DNA of 64,000 bases. Origin: Pseudomonas oligotrophica (GTDB lineage Bacteria > Pseudomonadota > Gammaproteobacteria > Pseudomonadales > Pseudomonadaceae). The position numbers were made by a program, and so were the translations under genes. Each line of letters begins with the position of its first letter. Within the stretch, counting starts at the first letter, position 1. The stretch is from contig NZ_JAKJRU010000005.1 in the NCBI RefSeq assembly GCF_021726475.1, positions 310,001 through 374,000 on the forward strand, given 5' to 3'. The notes beneath the pieces are model-generated. The model ran no database searches, had not been told where the DNA came from, and saw nothing but the letters and a program-made list of their open reading frames with translations. This document shows positions 9,405 through 21,720 of this stretch, one piece after another.

Positions 9405-11249
9405 TCAGAGCAGAACGATGCCGAGCAGTAGCACTGCTCCGCCGACGAGGGACGCCGCATACCAGCGCAGCCGGCCGTTTTCGCTGCGGCTAAGCAGCGT
9501 GTGGCTGCCCTGCGCGGTGCGTGGAACCAGGCCGATGGTGGCGTCGATCGGGTCGCGCGCCAGCAGCCGGCAGAGCAGCAGGTAGGGCTGCACGAAGAGC
9601 TTGTCGTAGAGCCAGTCGAAGCCCCAGGCGGCATACCACCAGGCACCCAGCAGACGGCCAGGGGCACTCTGCGCGACGGCATTGACCAGCCTGCGGCGGC
9701 CGAGAAACAGCAGCGCCGCAAGGACGATGCCGGCCAGGGCGATGGCGCCGGAGGCGATCTCCAGGCTGTGCTTGGCCTCGCCACCGGCATGGCCGATGCT
9801 CTCGGGCAGCACGCCGGCCAAAGGCGGCACGATCCAGGCTCCGATGAAGGTCGACAGCACGATCAGCACGGCCAGCGGCAGGTTGTGGGCCAGGCCGTGG
9901 CCGGCATGCGCCTGGGTCTTCGCCTCGCCGTGGAAGGCGGTGAAGATCAGCCGGAAGGTATACAGCGAGGTCAGGAAGGCGCCGGCCAGGCCCGCATATA
10001 GCAGGCCCTGGTGGCCGCTGGCGAAGGCTTCCCAGAGGATCTCGTCCTTCGAGTAGAAGCCGGCGGTGACCAGTGGCAGCGCGGCCAGCGCGCAGCCGCC
10101 GACGACGAAGCTGGCATAGGCCAGCGGCAGCTTCTTCCACAGCCCGCCCATGTTGAAGATGTTCTGCTCGTGGTGGCAGGCGTGAATGACCGCACCGGAG
10201 GCGAGGAACAGCAGCGCCTTGAAGAAGGCGTGGGTCATCAGGTGGAAGATCGCCGCGTCCCAGGCCTGCACGCCGAGGGCGAGGAACATGTAGCCCAGCT
10301 GGCTCATGGTCGAGTAGGCGAGGATGCGCTTGATGTCGGTCTGCACCAGCGCAGCGAAGCCGGCCAGCACCAGGGTCACCGCGCCGACCAGGCCGACCAG
10401 CTCGAGCACTTCGGGCGCCAGCAGGAATAGGCCGTGGGTGCGGGCGATCAGGTACACGCCGGCGGTCACCATGGTCGCCGCGTGGATCAGTGCCGACACC
10501 GGAGTCGGGCCGGCCATGGCGTCGGCCAGCCAGGTCTGCAGCGGCAGCTGGGCGGACTTGCCCACCGCGCCGCCGAGCAGCGCGAGGGTCGCCAGGGTGA
10601 TCCACAGGTCGCCTTCGGCGAAGCGCTGCGGCGCCAGTGCCAGCAGTTCCTGGATGTTCAGCGTGCCGAGCTGGACGAAGAGGATGAACAGGCCGAAGGC
10701 CATGAACACGTCACCCACGCGGGTGACGACAAAGGCCTTCATCGCCGCATTGCCGTTCTTGCGCTCCTTGAAGTAGAAGCCGATCAGCAGGTACGAGCAC
10801 AGGCCCACGCCTTCCCAGCCGAAGTACAGCAGCAGCAGGTTGTCGCCGAGTACCAGCAGCAACATGCTGAAGATGAACAGGTTGGTGTAGGCGAAGAAGC
10901 GCGAGTAGCCTTCCTCGCCGCGCATGTACCAGCTGGCGAACAGGTGGATCAGGAAGCCCACGCCGGTGACCACGCCGAGCATGGTCAGCGACAGGCCGTC
11001 CAGGTGCAGACCGATGTCGGCGCGAAAGCCCGCGACATCGAGCCATTGCCAGAGCAGCTGGGTATGCGCGCCAGCGGCGGGCGGCGCGACATTGAACTGC
11101 CAGATGATCCAGGCGCTGGTCAGGGCCGAGAGGCCCACCGAGCCGACACCGATGATCGCCGCGAGGTTTTCCGACAGCCGCCCACGCGAGAAGGCGAGCA
11201 GGAAGTAGCCCAGCAGCGGGAACGCGAAGGTCAGGGGTAGTAGGTTCAT
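9405..11249 (-). CDS. nuoL: NADH-quinone oxidoreductase subunit L
   Basis: Largest antiporter-like membrane subunit of complex I (ND5 homologue), 614 residues, at the distal end of the membrane arm. Conserved segments include [50 protein letters not shown] and [12 protein letters not shown]. The C-terminus carries the long lateral helix and a final TM segment. The ATG overlaps the nuoK stop by 4 bp, which suggests translational coupling. Confidence 0.96.
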   Translation of the reverse strand: MNLLPLTFAFPLLGYFLLAFSRGRLSENLAAIIGVGSVGLSALTSAWIIWQFNVAPPAAGAHTQLLWQWLDVAGFRADIGLHLDGLSLTMLGVVTGVGFLIHLFASWYMRGEEGYSRFFAYTNLFIFSMLLLVLGDNLLLLYFGWEGVGLCSYLLIGFYFKERKNGNAAMKAFVVTRVGDVFMAFGLFILFVQLGTLNIQELLALAPQRFAEGDLWITLATLALLGGAVGKSAQLPLQTWLADAMAGPTPVSALIHAATMVTAGVYLIARTHGLFLLAPEVLELVGLVGAVTLVLAGFAALVQTDIKRILAYSTMSQLGYMFLALGVQAWDAAIFHLMTHAFFKALLFLASGAVIHACHHEQNIFNMGGLWKKLPLAYASFVVGGCALAALPLVTAGFYSKDEILWEAFASGHQGLLYAGLAGAFLTSLYTFRLIFTAFHGEAKTQAHAGHGLAHNLPLAVLIVLSTFIGAWIVPPLAGVLPESIGHAGGEAKHSLEIASGAIALAGIVLAALLFLGRRRLVNAVAQSAPGRLLGAWWYAAWGFDWLYDKLFVQPYLLLCRLLARDPIDATIGLVPRTAQGSHTLLSRSENGRLRWYAASLVGGAVLLLGIVLL

Positions 11250-11554
11250 CCGTGCATCTCGCTTGCGGCGTCGACGTCGAGGGTGTTGAAGCGGCGGTAC
11301 AGCTGCAGCAGGATCGCCAGGCCGATGGCCGCCTCGGCCGCGGCCAGGGTGATCACCAGGATGAACATGATCTGCCCGTCCGGCTGGCCCCAGCGGCTAC
11401 CGGCCACCACGAAGGCCAGGCCCGCGGCGTTCATCATGATTTCCAGGCTCATCAGCATGAACAGGATGTTGCGGCGCACCATCAGGCCCACCAGGCCCAG
11501 GCAGAACAGCACGGCGGCGACGGCCAAGCCGTGTTCGAGCGGTATGGCTTGCAT
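11246..11554 (-). CDS. nuoK: NADH-quinone oxidoreductase subunit K
   Basis: Small membrane subunit of complex I (ND4L homologue), 102 residues, three TM helices. The conserved buried glutamates of the family are seen in [17 protein letters not shown] and [13 protein letters not shown]. It overlaps nuoL by 4 bp and follows nuoJ by 3 bp. Confidence 0.95.
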   Translation of the reverse strand: MQAIPLEHGLAVAAVLFCLGLVGLMVRRNILFMLMSLEIMMNAAGLAFVVAGSRWGQPDGQIMFILVITLAAAEAAIGLAILLQLYRRFNTLDVDAASEMHG

Positions 11555-11557
11555 GGC

Positions 11558-12058
11558 TTACTCCTTCGCCTCGTGACGGCCCAGGTGATAGGCGGCGACC
11601 AGCGCGCCGAGCAGCAGCAGCGAGGCCAGCTCGACGGCCAGCAGGTAGGGGCCGAACAGGGCGATGCCGACCTCCTTGGGGCCGACGCTGGTTGCGGCCA
11701 GCGTGGCGTTGCTCGGCTCGCCGAACAGCACGTAGAGCAACTGGGCGAGCAGCGCCGCAGCGAGCAGCGACGGGCCGACCCACACGCCGGGCCTGAGCCA
11801 GGCGCGTTCCTGCTGCGCTACCGCCGGGCCGAGGTTGAGCATCATCACGACGAAGACGAACAGCACCATGATGGCGCCGGCGTAGACGATGATCTCCAGC
11901 GCGCCGGCAAAGGGGGCGCCGAGGGAGAAGAAGCACATGGCCACCGCCAGCAGCGAGATGACCAGGTAGAGCAGGGCATGCACCGGGTTGCTGGCGCTGA
12001 TCACCCGCAGGGTGGCCACCACCGCCGCGCCGGAGGCGAAGTAGAAGGCGAATTCCAT
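11558..12058 (-). CDS. nuoJ: NADH-quinone oxidoreductase subunit J
   Basis: Membrane subunit of complex I (ND6 homologue), 166 residues, five TM helices, including the segment with the pi-bulge region (IIVYAGAIMVLFVFVVMML). Start at 12058 gives MEFAFYFASGAAVVATL. It begins 40 bp after the nuoI stop. Confidence 0.95.
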   Translation of the reverse strand: MEFAFYFASGAAVVATLRVISASNPVHALLYLVISLLAVAMCFFSLGAPFAGALEIIVYAGAIMVLFVFVVMMLNLGPAVAQQERAWLRPGVWVGPSLLAAALLAQLLYVLFGEPSNATLAATSVGPKEVGIALFGPYLLAVELASLLLLGALVAAYHLGRHEAKE

Positions 12059-12098
12059 CAGAGACTCCTGGCGCGCTGGAAGGCTGGATCGAAAGGCG

Positions 12099-12647
<549 letters not shown>

Positions 12648-12659
12648 TGCGTCCTCTCC

Positions 12660-13652
12660 TTACTGCGCGGCCAGCACGAGCGCGCCGGTCACCAGCAGGT
12701 TGATCAGGGTCAGCGGCAGGCAGAACTTCCAGCTGAAGGCCATCACCTGGTCGTAGCGCGGCCGCGGGATCGAGGCGCGCAAGAGGATGAAGACCATGAT
12801 GAAGAAGCCGGTCTTGAGCGCGAACCAGAAGAACGACAGCCAGGGCAGCGTCTCAAGGAACGGGCCGTGCCAGCCGCCGAAGAACAGCGTGGTCAACAGC
12901 GCAGAAACCAGCACGATGCCGATGTACTCGCCGACGAAGAACATGCCCCACTTCATGCCCGCGTACTCGATGTGATAGCCGTCGGCGAGCTCCTGCTCGG
13001 CCTCGGGCTGGTCGAACGGGTGGCGGTGGGTCACCGCGACGCCAGCGATGAAGAAGGTCGCGAAGCCGAGGAACTGCGGGATGATGAACCACAGGTGCTG
13101 CTGCTGGTACTCGACGATGTCGCGCATGTTGAACGAGCCGACCTGGGCGACGATGCCCATCAGCGACAGGCCGAGGAACACCTCGTAGGACACCGTCTGC
13201 GCCGAGGCGCGCAGGCTGCCGAGCAGGGCGAACTTGTTGTTGCTCGACCAGCCGGCGAAGAGCACCGCATACACCGTCAACCCGGCCATGGCGAAGAAGA
13301 ACAGCAGGCCGATGTTCAGGTCCGCCACGCCCCAGGTCGGGGTCACCGGCACCACGGCGAAGGCGATCAGCAGCGAACTCATCGCCACCACCGGCGCCAG
13401 GGTGAAGATCGGCTTGTCGACGAAGGGCGGCGTCCAGTCTTCCTTGAAGAACATCTTCAGCATGTCCGCGGCGAGCTGGAACAGGCCGAACGGGCCGACC
13501 CGGTTCGGGCCGTAGCGGTCCTGCCAGAGGCCCAGCAGGCGGCGTTCGACGAAGCTGAGCAGTGCGCCGGCGACCACCACCACCAGGAGGATGACGATGG
13601 CCTTGAGCACCTGGACGATCACGGCGATGAGTTCGGGCGTGAGCCAGCTCAT
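12660..13652 (-). CDS. nuoH: NADH-quinone oxidoreductase subunit H
   Basis: Membrane subunit of complex I (ND1 homologue), 330 residues and eight TM helices, forming the quinone chamber with NuoB and NuoD. Characteristic stretches include [27 protein letters not shown]-type acidic loop residues ([20 protein letters not shown]) and the C-terminal [11 protein letters not shown]. The start at 13652 overlaps the nuoG stop by 4 bp (ATGA). The frame stays open upstream inside nuoG, but that stretch is not part of the protein. Confidence 0.96.
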   Translation of the reverse strand: MSWLTPELIAVIVQVLKAIVILLVVVVAGALLSFVERRLLGLWQDRYGPNRVGPFGLFQLAADMLKMFFKEDWTPPFVDKPIFTLAPVVAMSSLLIAFAVVPVTPTWGVADLNIGLLFFFAMAGLTVYAVLFAGWSSNNKFALLGSLRASAQTVSYEVFLGLSLMGIVAQVGSFNMRDIVEYQQQHLWFIIPQFLGFATFFIAGVAVTHRHPFDQPEAEQELADGYHIEYAGMKWGMFFVGEYIGIVLVSALLTTLFFGGWHGPFLETLPWLSFFWFALKTGFFIMVFILLRASIPRPRYDQVMAFSWKFCLPLTLINLLVTGALVLAAQ

Positions 13653-16378
13653 TGGGCAGCCTCCTCGAGTGCGGTGACGGTCGCGCCGGCGAAGGCCGCG
13701 GGGACGCCCGGCAGGCCGACGGGCAGGCCGACCAGCCCGAGCGGCAGGTCGTCGAGGACGCGCAGCGGCAGACGCAGGCGCTGGCCGCGCAACTCGAAGC
13801 TGAGCAGCGCGCCCTCGTTCACGCCCAGGCGTGCGGCCTCGGCGCCGTTCAGGGCCACATAGGGCTTGGGCATGCGCGCCTGGATCGGCGCGGCCAGGGC
13901 CGAGGTTTCGTCGCTGCCGAACAGGTGATGGAGGGCGACCGCCTGCCATTGGCCGCGAGCCGGGGCGAAGGGCGCGTTGACCGCGAACCAGCCCAGGCGG
14001 CCGCTGCCGGCGGGAATCAGGCGCACGCCGGGATCACCGGCGCGCAGGTGGCCGCCGACCTCGTCCTGGAACTTGTTCCAGGCCTGTGGCGAATTCCAGC
14101 CCGGGGACCAGGCGAAGGGAATCTGCTGCCGGTCCTCGGCGCTGCCGGCGTAGCCTTCCATGGAAAAGGCGAAGGCCGAATCCGGGTCTTGCGGCTGGCG
14201 CGGCTCGTGCACGCTGATGTTGGCCCGCATCGCCGTGCGGCCGCTGTAGCGATGCGGCTCGCGGGCGAGCTTCAGGCCCTTGATGCGGAAGTCCGCCTTT
14301 GGCGCGGCGTTGCGGATGCCGGCCAGCTGCGGATGGGCGGCGGCGCAGGCCTCGGTGACCTGGTCGAGCTGCGTCCAGTCCACCGGGCGGTGCTGGCGCG
14401 TCGAGTGCAGCGCATGCAGCCAGCGCCAGCCTTCGCGCACGCGGATGTCGGCGTTGTAGTAGCTCGGCTCATAGACCTGGAAGAAGCGCTGCGCGCGACC
14501 CTCCTGGCTGACCAGGGTGCCGTCGCCCTCGGCGAAGCTGGCCACCGGCAGCAGCAGGTCGGCGCGCGCGGCGGTCTCGGTCTGCTGGTGGTCGGCGACG
14601 ATGACTACCTGGGCCGCATCCAGCGCGGCATCGACGGCAGCGCGATCCGCGCGGCGGTAGAGGTCGTTCTCCAGCACCAGGACGGCGCTGGCACGGCCAT
14701 CGACCAGCGCGCGCAGCGCGGCGTCGAGCGAGCGGTCGGCGCTGTCGCCTTCGAGCATCAGCGCCAGGCCCAGGCTGTTGGCCTCGGGCACTACCAGGCT
14801 GAGCGAGCCGGCCTTCGCGCGGTTGGCCAGGGCCTGGGCGATGTTCGCCGCGGCTTCGATCAATGCGCGCGAGCCGAGCGAAGCGCCGGAGACCACCAGC
14901 GGGCGCTTGGCCGCGAGCAGGGCCTCGGCGATGCGCCCGGCCAGTTGCCGCGCCTCCTCGTCGAGCCCTTCGACGGCCGGGGCGCTGGGGTCGATGGCAT
15001 GGGCAACGGCGAAGCCCAGACGGGCCAGGTCGTCGGGTGCGGCCTGGACCGTTTCGCAGGCCACATCGTCCAGCCGCGTTTCGCTGACGCTGGCGATGAA
15101 CAGCGGGCTCAGCGCGTGCTGGGCGACGTTCTGTACCGCCGCCTGGTGCCACTCGGGGATCTTCGCCTGGGCGGCGATCTCGGTGGCCTTGCCCTTGACG
15201 GACTGGCGCAGGGCCAGCGCCAGGCGCGCGGCGGTCTGGGTCAGGTCTTCGCCGAGGACGAACACCGCATCGTGTTCCTCGACCTCGCGCATCGACGGCG
15301 TCGGCAGCGGGCCGTCGCGCAGGATGTCGCGGACCAGCAGCAGGTTCTCCAGCTCGGCGGCGGCGATACCGGAATAGAAGTGCTCGGCGCCAACCAGCTC
15401 GCGCAGGGCATGGTTGCTCTCCAGGCTGGCGCGTGGCGAGCCGATGCCGATCAGGCGATGGCGGGCCAGCAGGTTGGCGGCCTTGTCCAGGGCGGCGTCT
15501 ACGCCCAGCACCTGGTTCTCCTTGACCAGCAGCGGCTGGCGCGGACGGTCCTTGCGGTTGACGTAGCCATAGCCGAAGCGGCCGCGGTCGCAAAGGAAGT
15601 AGTGGTTGACCTCGCCGTTGAAGCGGTTCTCGATGCGGCGGATCTCGCCGTAACGCTCGCCGGGGCTGATGTTGCAGCCGGCCGCGCACTGCTGGCAGAT
15701 GCTCGGCGCGAACTGCATGTCCCACTTGCGGGTGTAGCGCTCGGAGTGGGTCTTGTCGGTAAACACGCCGGTCGGGCAGACCTCGGTGAGGTTGCCGGCG
15801 AATTCGCTCTCCAGCACGCCGTCCTCGACGCGGCCGAAATAGACGTTGTCATGCGCGCCGAATACGCCCAGATCGGTGCCCCCGGCGTAATCCTTGTAGT
15901 AGCGCACGCAGCGGTAGCAGGCGATGCAGCGGTTCATCTCGTGGGCGATGAACGGGCCGAGCTCCTGGTTCTGATGGGTGCGTTTGGTGAAGCGGTAGCG
16001 GCGCTTGTTGTGGCCGGTCATCACCGTCATGTCCTGCAGGTGACAGTGGCCGCCTTCCTCGCACACCGGGCAGTCGTGCGGGTGGTTGATCATCAGCCAC
16101 TCGACGACGCTGGCGCGAAACGCCTTGGCTTCCTCGTCGTCGATGCTGATCCAGGTTTTGTCGGTCGCGGGGGTCATGCAGGACATGACGAGGCGACCGC
16201 GGGTGTCGTTCTCGTCCTGGTACTGCTTGACCGCGCACTGCCGGCAGGCGCCGACGCTGCCGAGCGCCGGATGCCAGCAGAAATAGGGAATGTCGAGACC
16301 GAGCGACAGACAGGCCTGCAGCAGGTTGTCCGCCCCGTCGACCTCGTAGGCTTTGCCGTCTACGTGGATGGTGGCCAT
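13649..16378 (-). CDS. nuoG: NADH-quinone oxidoreductase subunit G
   Basis: Largest peripheral subunit of complex I, 909 residues, carrying Fe-S clusters between NuoE/F and NuoI. The N-terminus has the [2Fe-2S] ferredoxin motif ([15 protein letters not shown]), then the His-Cys [4Fe-4S] segment ([14 protein letters not shown]), [17 protein letters not shown] and the molybdopterin-family N7-type site ([13 protein letters not shown]). The rest is a catalytically inactive molybdopterin oxidoreductase fold. The gap to nuoF is 123 bp, the largest in this otherwise tightly packed operon. Confidence 0.96.
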   Translation of the reverse strand: MATIHVDGKAYEVDGADNLLQACLSLGLDIPYFCWHPALGSVGACRQCAVKQYQDENDTRGRLVMSCMTPATDKTWISIDDEEAKAFRASVVEWLMINHPHDCPVCEEGGHCHLQDMTVMTGHNKRRYRFTKRTHQNQELGPFIAHEMNRCIACYRCVRYYKDYAGGTDLGVFGAHDNVYFGRVEDGVLESEFAGNLTEVCPTGVFTDKTHSERYTRKWDMQFAPSICQQCAAGCNISPGERYGEIRRIENRFNGEVNHYFLCDRGRFGYGYVNRKDRPRQPLLVKENQVLGVDAALDKAANLLARHRLIGIGSPRASLESNHALRELVGAEHFYSGIAAAELENLLLVRDILRDGPLPTPSMREVEEHDAVFVLGEDLTQTAARLALALRQSVKGKATEIAAQAKIPEWHQAAVQNVAQHALSPLFIASVSETRLDDVACETVQAAPDDLARLGFAVAHAIDPSAPAVEGLDEEARQLAGRIAEALLAAKRPLVVSGASLGSRALIEAAANIAQALANRAKAGSLSLVVPEANSLGLALMLEGDSADRSLDAALRALVDGRASAVLVLENDLYRRADRAAVDAALDAAQVVIVADHQQTETAARADLLLPVASFAEGDGTLVSQEGRAQRFFQVYEPSYYNADIRVREGWRWLHALHSTRQHRPVDWTQLDQVTEACAAAHPQLAGIRNAAPKADFRIKGLKLAREPHRYSGRTAMRANISVHEPRQPQDPDSAFAFSMEGYAGSAEDRQQIPFAWSPGWNSPQAWNKFQDEVGGHLRAGDPGVRLIPAGSGRLGWFAVNAPFAPARGQWQAVALHHLFGSDETSALAAPIQARMPKPYVALNGAEAARLGVNEGALLSFELRGQRLRLPLRVLDDLPLGLVGLPVGLPGVPAAFAGATVTALEEAAQ

Positions 16379-16501
16379 TGGATCTTCTTCTTGCCCGCAA
16401 GGCGGGCCAGGCTAATGGGAAAGGCTTGGCCGGTGGCGCCGGCAGGCGAGGCAATGGCCTGGGCCAACTTCTCGCCGACGCGTGCGCTCACCGGATCGAT
16501 C

Positions 16502-17851
16502 TCAGCTACCGAGGGCCGGCTCGGGGCGGGCGTTCGCCTGTCGGGCGACGCCGGCCTCGAACTCGTCCCGGAAATACTTCACCGCGCTGCCCAGCGGCTC
16601 GACGGCACCCGGTGCGTGGGCGCAGAAGGTGCGCCCCGGGCCGAGGAAGTCGACCAGCTGCAGCAGCGTGGCGATGTCCTGCTCGCTGCCCTGGCCGCGC
16701 TCGAGCGCACGCAGGATCTTCACGCTCCAGGGCAGGCCGTCGCGGCACGGGGTGCACCAGCCGCAGGACTCGCGGGCAAAGAACTCCTCCATGTTGCGCA
16801 GCAGCGACACCATGTTCACGGTCTGGTCGACCGCCAGCGCCAGGCCCGTGCCCATGCGTGTGCCGACCTTGCCGATGCCGCCGGCGTACATCTGCGCCTC
16901 GAGATGCTCGGGCAGGAGGAAGCCGGTACCGGCGCCGCCGGGTTGCCAGCACTTGAGCGTATAGCCGTCGCGCATGCCGCCGGCGTAGTCTTCGAACAGC
17001 TCGCGGGCGCTGATACCGAACGGTACTTCCCAGATGCCGGGGGTCTTCACCTTGCCGGAGAAGCCCATCAGCTTGGTGCCCATGTCGTCGCTGCCGGGGC
17101 GGGCGAGGGTCTTGTACCAGTCCACGCCGTTGCCGATGATCGCCGGCACGTTGCACAGCGTCTCGACGTTGTTCACGCAGGTCGGCTTGCCCCAGACGCC
17201 GACGGCGGCGGGGAAGGGCGGCTTGGCGCGCGGGTTGGCGCGGCGGCCTTCGAGCGAATTGATCAGTGCGGTTTCTTCGCCGCAGATGTAGCGCCCGGCG
17301 CCGGTGTGCACGAACAGCTCGAAATCGAAGCCGCTGCCGAGGATGTTCCTGCCGAGCAGGCCGGCGGCCTTGGCTTCCTCGATGGCGCGGTTGAGGTTGC
17401 GCGCCGCGTCGACGTACTCGCCACGCAGGAAGATGTAGCCGCGGTAGGCCTTCAGCGCGCGGGCGCTGATCAGCATGCCCTCGACCAGGAGGTGCGGCAG
17501 CTGCTCCATGAGCAACCGGTCCTTCCAGGTGTTGGGCTCCATCTCGTCGGCATTGCACAAGAGGTAGCGGATGTTCAGCGATTCGTCGGCGGGCATCAGG
17601 CCCCACTTCACGCCGGTGGGGAAACCCGCGCCGCCGCGACCCTTGAGGCCGGATTCCTTGACCTGCTGGACGATGTCGGCCTGGGCCATCTCGGCCAGCG
17701 CCTTGCGTGCGGCGGCGTAGCCGTTCTTCTGCTGGTATTCCTCGAGCCAGACCGGCTGGCCGTCGTCGCGCAGGCGCCAAGTCAGCGGATGGGTTTCCTC
17801 GTGGCGGGCGGCGCGGTTGGCCGGGCCGAGGGAGGCGAGCGCTCGGGTCAT
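16502..17851 (-). CDS. nuoF: NADH-quinone oxidoreductase subunit F
   Basis: NADH- and FMN-binding subunit of complex I, 449 residues. Visible motifs are the glycine-rich nucleotide site [14 protein letters not shown] near residue 72, [32 protein letters not shown], and the C-terminal [4Fe-4S] motif [11 protein letters not shown]. Start at 17851 overlaps the nuoE stop by 4 bp. The last residues ([14 protein letters not shown]) look unconserved; see the finding on the following gap. Confidence 0.96.
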   Translation of the reverse strand: MTRALASLGPANRAARHEETHPLTWRLRDDGQPVWLEEYQQKNGYAAARKALAEMAQADIVQQVKESGLKGRGGAGFPTGVKWGLMPADESLNIRYLLCNADEMEPNTWKDRLLMEQLPHLLVEGMLISARALKAYRGYIFLRGEYVDAARNLNRAIEEAKAAGLLGRNILGSGFDFELFVHTGAGRYICGEETALINSLEGRRANPRAKPPFPAAVGVWGKPTCVNNVETLCNVPAIIGNGVDWYKTLARPGSDDMGTKLMGFSGKVKTPGIWEVPFGISARELFEDYAGGMRDGYTLKCWQPGGAGTGFLLPEHLEAQMYAGGIGKVGTRMGTGLALAVDQTVNMVSLLRNMEEFFARESCGWCTPCRDGLPWSVKILRALERGQGSEQDIATLLQLVDFLGPGRTFCAHAPGAVEPLGSAVKYFRDEFEAGVARQANARPEPALGS

Positions 17852-18342
17852 GGGTAGGCCTCCAGCAGGGCGGCGACGCCGGCGGCGCTGACGTCGCCGT
17901 AGGTGTCGTCGTCGATCATCAGCGCCGGGGCCTTGTCGCAGTTGCCCAGGCAGCACACCGGGATGAGGGTGAAGCGGTTGTCGGCGGTGGTCTGGCCCGG
18001 CGCGATGCCGAGCTGCTGCTCGATGGCGCCGAGGATCGATTCGTGGCCGCCGATGTAGCAGGTCATGCTGTCGCAGACGCGGATGATGTGGCGCCCGACC
18101 GGCACGCGGAAGATCTGGCTATAGAAGGTGGCCACGCCCTCGACGTCGCTCGCCGGAATGCCGAGCAGCTCGCCGATGGCATCGGCGGCGCCATCGGGCA
18201 CCCAGCCGCGCTGCTTCTGCACGATCTTCAGCGCCTCGATGCTGGCCGCGCGCGGGTCTTCGTAGTGGTGCATCTCGTGCTCGATGGCCGTGCGCTCGGC
18301 GTCGCTGAGAACGAAACGGTCGGTCTTGATAAGCGTGCTCAT
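17848..18342 (-). CDS. nuoE: NADH-quinone oxidoreductase subunit E
   Basis: Thioredoxin-like [2Fe-2S] subunit (cluster N1a) of the NADH module of complex I, 164 residues. The four cysteine ligands are seen in [10 protein letters not shown] and [13 protein letters not shown]. It sits 1 bp after the nuoCD stop and overlaps nuoF by 4 bp. Confidence 0.96.
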   Translation of the reverse strand: MSTLIKTDRFVLSDAERTAIEHEMHHYEDPRAASIEALKIVQKQRGWVPDGAADAIGELLGIPASDVEGVATFYSQIFRVPVGRHIIRVCDSMTCYIGGHESILGAIEQQLGIAPGQTTADNRFTLIPVCCLGNCDKAPALMIDDDTYGDVSAAGVAALLEAYP

Positions 18343-18343
18343 A

Positions 18344-20125
18344 TCAGCGGTCCACGTCGGCCATGACGAAATCGATGCTGCCCAGGTAGGCGATCAGATC
18401 CGCGACCATGCTGCCGCGGATCACCGAGGGAATCTGTTGCAGGTGCGGGAAACTGGGCGTGCGGATGCGCGTGCGGTAGCTCATGGTGCTGCCGTCGCTG
18501 GTCAGGTAGTAGCTGTTGATGCCCTTGGTCGCTTCGATCATCTGCAGGCTTTCGTTGGCCGGCATTACCGGGCCCCAGGAGACCTGCAGGAAGTGGGTGA
18601 TCATGGTCTCGATGTGCTGCAGCGTGCGCTCCTTCGGCGGCGGCGTGGTCAGCGGATGGTCCGCCTTGTACGGCCCCTCGGGCATGTGCTTGAGGCACTG
18701 CTCGATGATCCTGAGGCTTTCGCGCATCTCGCCCATCTTCACCATGCAGCGGTCGTAGGCATCGCCATTGGCGGCCAGCGGTACCTCGAACTCGAAGTGC
18801 TCGTAGCCCGAATACGGCCGCGCCTTGCGCAGGTCGAAATCCAGCCCGGTGGCGCGCAGGCCGGCGCCGGTGACGCCCCATTCCAGCGCTTCCCTGGTGT
18901 TGTAGGCGGCCACGCCGATGGTGCGCCCGCGCAGGATGCTGTTCTTCAGCGCCGCCTTTTCGTACTCGGCCAGGCGCTTTGGCATCCAGTCGAGGAACTC
19001 GCGCACCAGGCGGTCCCAGCCACGCGGCAGGTCGTGGGCGACGCCGCCGATGCGATACCAGGCCGGGTGCATGCGAAAGCCGGTGATCGCCTCGATCACC
19101 TTGTAGGCGCGCTGGCGGTCGGTAAAGGTGAAGAACACCGGCGTCATGGCGCCGACGTCCTGGATGTAGGTGCCCAGGTACAGCAGGTGGTTCTGGATGC
19201 GGAAGAACTCGGCCATCATCACGCGGATGAAATCGACGCGCGCCGGCACCTTGATACCGGCGAGCTTTTCCACCGCGAGCACGTAGGGCAGGTTGTTCAT
19301 CACCCCGCCGAGGTAGTCGATGCGGTCGGTATAGGGGATGAAGCTGTGCCAGCTCTGCCGCTCGGCCATCTTCTCGGCGCCGCGGTGGTGGTAGCCGATC
19401 TCCGGCACGCAATCGACGATTTCCTCGCCGTCGAGCTGCAGGATGATGCGGAAGGCCCCGTGTGCCGAGGGATGGTTCGGGCCGAGGTTGAGGAACATGT
19501 AGTCCTCATGCTCGCTGCCGCGCTTCATGCCCCAGTCCTCGGGCTTGAAGCGCAGGGCTTCCTGCTCCAGGTCCTGCTTGGCGGCGTTCAGCGCGTAGGG
19601 GTCGAACTCGGTGGCGCGCGCCGGGTAGTCCTTGCGCAGCGGGTGGCCTTCCCAGGTCGGCGGCATCAGCATGCGCGCCAGGTGCGGATGGCCGCGGAAG
19701 TCGATGCCGTACATGTCCCAGACTTCGCGCTCGTACCAGTTGGCGTTGGGCCAGATGGACGTGGCAGTGGGCAGGCTGAGGTCGCTTTCCTGCAGTGCCA
19801 CCTTGATCATCACGTCGCTGTTACGTTCCAGCGACATCAGGTGGTAGAACACGCTGAAGTCGGCATCGGGCAGGCCCTGGCGGTGCGTGCGCAGGCGCTC
19901 ATCGACGCCATGCAGGTCGTAGAGCATCACATAGGGCTTGGCCACCTGGCGCAGGAAACCGAGCACGTCGAGCAGGCGCTCGCGCGGCACCCAGAGCACC
20001 GGCATGCCGGTCAGCGACGGCTGCAGGGTGAAGGTCTCGGCGCCGAAGCGCGCGTTCAGTTCGACGACGATATCCTGGTCGTCAGCCTTGTAGGGCGGGA
20101 TGTACAGAGCACGGTCTGCAGTCAT
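18344..20125 (-). CDS. nuoCD: NADH-quinone oxidoreductase subunit C/D (fused)
   Basis: Fusion of the 30-kDa (NuoC, about residues 1-185) and 49-kDa (NuoD, about 205-593) subunits, as in E. coli and pseudomonads. The NuoC part shows [18 protein letters not shown]; the NuoD part shows [15 protein letters not shown] (quinone-site histidine region), the hydrogenase-like [10 protein letters not shown], and the C-terminal end [10 protein letters not shown]. It forms the quinone-reducing site with NuoB. Length is normal. Confidence 0.97.
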   Translation of the reverse strand: MTADRALYIPPYKADDQDIVVELNARFGAETFTLQPSLTGMPVLWVPRERLLDVLGFLRQVAKPYVMLYDLHGVDERLRTHRQGLPDADFSVFYHLMSLERNSDVMIKVALQESDLSLPTATSIWPNANWYEREVWDMYGIDFRGHPHLARMLMPPTWEGHPLRKDYPARATEFDPYALNAAKQDLEQEALRFKPEDWGMKRGSEHEDYMFLNLGPNHPSAHGAFRIILQLDGEEIVDCVPEIGYHHRGAEKMAERQSWHSFIPYTDRIDYLGGVMNNLPYVLAVEKLAGIKVPARVDFIRVMMAEFFRIQNHLLYLGTYIQDVGAMTPVFFTFTDRQRAYKVIEAITGFRMHPAWYRIGGVAHDLPRGWDRLVREFLDWMPKRLAEYEKAALKNSILRGRTIGVAAYNTREALEWGVTGAGLRATGLDFDLRKARPYSGYEHFEFEVPLAANGDAYDRCMVKMGEMRESLRIIEQCLKHMPEGPYKADHPLTTPPPKERTLQHIETMITHFLQVSWGPVMPANESLQMIEATKGINSYYLTSDGSTMSYRTRIRTPSFPHLQQIPSVIRGSMVADLIAYLGSIDFVMADVDR

Positions 20126-20194
20126 GGTCTCGGTCGCTATGGGTCAACGTCGGGGTGCGAGCGGACCTTCCCCGGAGGGAAGGCGGGGCAGGGC

Positions 20195-20869
20195 TCACAC
20201 GTCGTCGGGGCTGCGCAGGTTGGTAACCTGGATGCGCTGTTCGCGTCGCTGTTCCTTCTGCGAGGGCATCTCGGCACGGTAGATGCCTTGATCGCCGACG
20301 ACCCAGGACAGCGGTCGACGCTCCTTGCCGATGGATTCCTGCAACAGCTGCAAGCCTTGCAGGAATGCCTCGGGGCGGGGCGGACAGCCCGGTATGTACA
20401 CGTCCACGGGGAGGAACTTGTCGACCCCCTGAACGACCGAGTAGATGTCGTACATACCACCGGAGTTGGCGCACGAACCCATGGAAATGACCCACTTGGG
20501 CTCGAGCATTTGTTCGTAGAGGCGCTGGATGATCGGCGCCATCTTGATGAAGCAGGTACCGGCGATGACCATGAAGTCGGCCTGGCGCGGCGAGGCACGG
20601 ATCACCTCGGCGCCGAAGCGGGCGATGTCATGGGGCGCGGTGAAGGCAGTCGTCATCTCCACGTAGCAGCACGACAGGCCGAAGTTGTACGGCCACAGGG
20701 AGTTCTTGCGCCCCCAGTTGACCGCATCGCTCAGCACGTCCTCGAGCTTGCCCATGTAGATGTTGCGATGGACTTGTCCTTCTAGCGGGTCGGCAACCGT
20801 CTCCTGCTGGCCGACCGGATAGCGGTCGACGACCGCATCCGGATCGATCCGGGTGAGTTTGTATTGCAT
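20195..20869 (-). CDS. nuoB: NADH-quinone oxidoreductase subunit B
   Basis: Subunit holding the terminal [4Fe-4S] cluster N2 that reduces quinone, 224 residues. Ligands are the tandem cysteines in GLSCCYVEM plus those in [11 protein letters not shown] and PGCPPRPEA. It lies 10 bp downstream of nuoA and 69 bp upstream of nuoCD. Confidence 0.97.
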   Translation of the reverse strand: MQYKLTRIDPDAVVDRYPVGQQETVADPLEGQVHRNIYMGKLEDVLSDAVNWGRKNSLWPYNFGLSCCYVEMTTAFTAPHDIARFGAEVIRASPRQADFMVIAGTCFIKMAPIIQRLYEQMLEPKWVISMGSCANSGGMYDIYSVVQGVDKFLPVDVYIPGCPPRPEAFLQGLQLLQESIGKERRPLSWVVGDQGIYRAEMPSQKEQRREQRIQVTNLRSPDDV

Positions 20870-20879
20870 GTGAAGAGCC

Positions 20880-21287
20880 TCATTGTTTTAGCTTCGCCTG
20901 CCGCGCACGACGGCTCGCCGGCGCCCAGTCGAGCGCGCCGATCCGCCACAGGTAGACAAGACCCGCCAACAGAATTGCTATGAATACGGTAGCTTCAATG
21001 AGGCCCGCCCAGCCGCTTTCGCGCACCGAGACAGCCCAGGCAAACAGGTAGAGCGCTTCGACGTCGAAGATGACGAAGAGCATGGCGACCAGATAGAACT
21101 TCGCCGACAGGCGCAGTCGCGCACCGCCCGTGGGGACGATGCCGGATTCGAAGGGTTCGTTCTTGCTGCGCCCCCAGGCCTTGCTGCCAAGCAGGCTGGA
21201 TACGCCGAGCATGAAGGCGCAGAGGCCGAAGACGCCGAGGAGGAAGACTGCAAAGCCCCAGTGATGGGCCAGGGTTACATCAGGCAT
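20880..21287 (-). CDS. nuoA: NADH-quinone oxidoreductase subunit A
   Basis: Small membrane subunit (ND3 homologue) of complex I, 135 residues, three TM helices, with the conserved loop [25 protein letters not shown]... before TM2. ATG at 21287 is preceded by an AAGGAG site at 21294-21299 and gives [12 protein letters not shown], matching pseudomonad NuoA; the frame is open 63 bp further upstream, but without a better site. First gene of the nuo operon. Confidence 0.95.
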   Translation of the reverse strand: MPDVTLAHHWGFAVFLLGVFGLCAFMLGVSSLLGSKAWGRSKNEPFESGIVPTGGARLRLSAKFYLVAMLFVIFDVEALYLFAWAVSVRESGWAGLIEATVFIAILLAGLVYLWRIGALDWAPASRRARQAKLKQ

Positions 21288-21607
21288 GCCGGGCTCCTTA
21301 AAGGAACGGCTTGTATATGTCCAGTTTGCGACTGCGGCGATGCGTCGCAACTATTGATGGCCGGGCATTCTATGCGCAGCGAAAAAGTAAGTACATGTTT
21401 CTGTATGAATCTTATTGAAGTATTTTTCTTGGCTCATTGATCTAGGCAATAAGGCCTAGACCCTTCGGCGGAGGCCTGGGGCCGGGCCGCGGGGCCTGGC
21501 GCCGAATCGGCCGCCGGCACCTGCACAGCGTAGTCGCTGCCGGCCGACCCGAAAGTAGTAGTGACGAACGGGGCGCTGCCCCCGGGGCTGTACGCCTGGC
21601 CCAAGCA
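21288..21607. other. Intergenic region upstream of nuoA
   Basis: No gene that I trust. The part next to nuoA (21300-21440) is AT-rich relative to the window and should hold the nuo promoter. A -10-like TAGAAT on the minus strand (21367-21372 on plus) is the best single element, but I see no convincing -35. The 21450-21600 part is GC-rich, and a 70-codon minus frame there has no ribosome site or recognisable motif. Confidence 0.4.
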
Positions 21608-21637
21608 TTGACAGCCCCCGCGCGGCTTGCCTAAAGT
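21608..21637 (+). promoter_or_regulatory. Sigma-70-type promoter
   Basis: A consensus -35 TTGACA (21608-21613) and a -10 TAAAGT (21632-21637) are separated by 18 bp. Transcription would start near 21645, leaving about 130 nt of leader before the ORF at 21777. Confidence 0.65.
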
Positions 21638-21644
21638 CTCGCCC

Positions 21645-21720
21645 ATGCGCCGATTTAGTCAGCTACTTGCGGGGCGCCTGGAACCAACCGGTTCCGAAAT
21701 ACCGCTAAAGCGCTGGTTCC
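21645..21720 (+). ncRNA. Structured 5' UTR, candidate pseudoknot riboswitch
   Basis: Stem GCGCC (21647-21651) pairs with GGCGC (21673-21677). Within its loop, TTTAG (21654-21658) is complementary to CTAAA (21705-21709), giving an H-type pseudoknot. A perfect hairpin GGAACC/GGTTCC (21680-21685 / 21690-21695) follows, and a second GGTTCC copy (21715-21720) could compete for the same arm. The order GATTT ... CTTGC ... GCTAAAG recalls the SAM-II layout, but I am recalling that consensus from memory and could not align it. The structure is seen; the ligand is speculation. Confidence 0.5.

Noticed and set aside
13652..17857. A 1401-codon open frame on the plus strand antisense to nuoG and nuoF
   Set aside because: Long antisense frames are expected in GC-rich DNA with strong third-position bias. 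The predicted protein is low-complexity (A/G/R/Q/V-rich) with no domain, and the opposite strand is unmistakably nuoG/nuoF.
18284..20785. An 833-codon plus-strand frame over nuoCD and nuoB
   Set aside because: Antisense shadow of well-conserved nuo genes.
21434..21646. A 70-codon minus-strand frame upstream of nuoA
   Set aside because: No ribosome site and no conserved-looking sequence, and it overlaps the plus-strand promoter; treated as intergenic.
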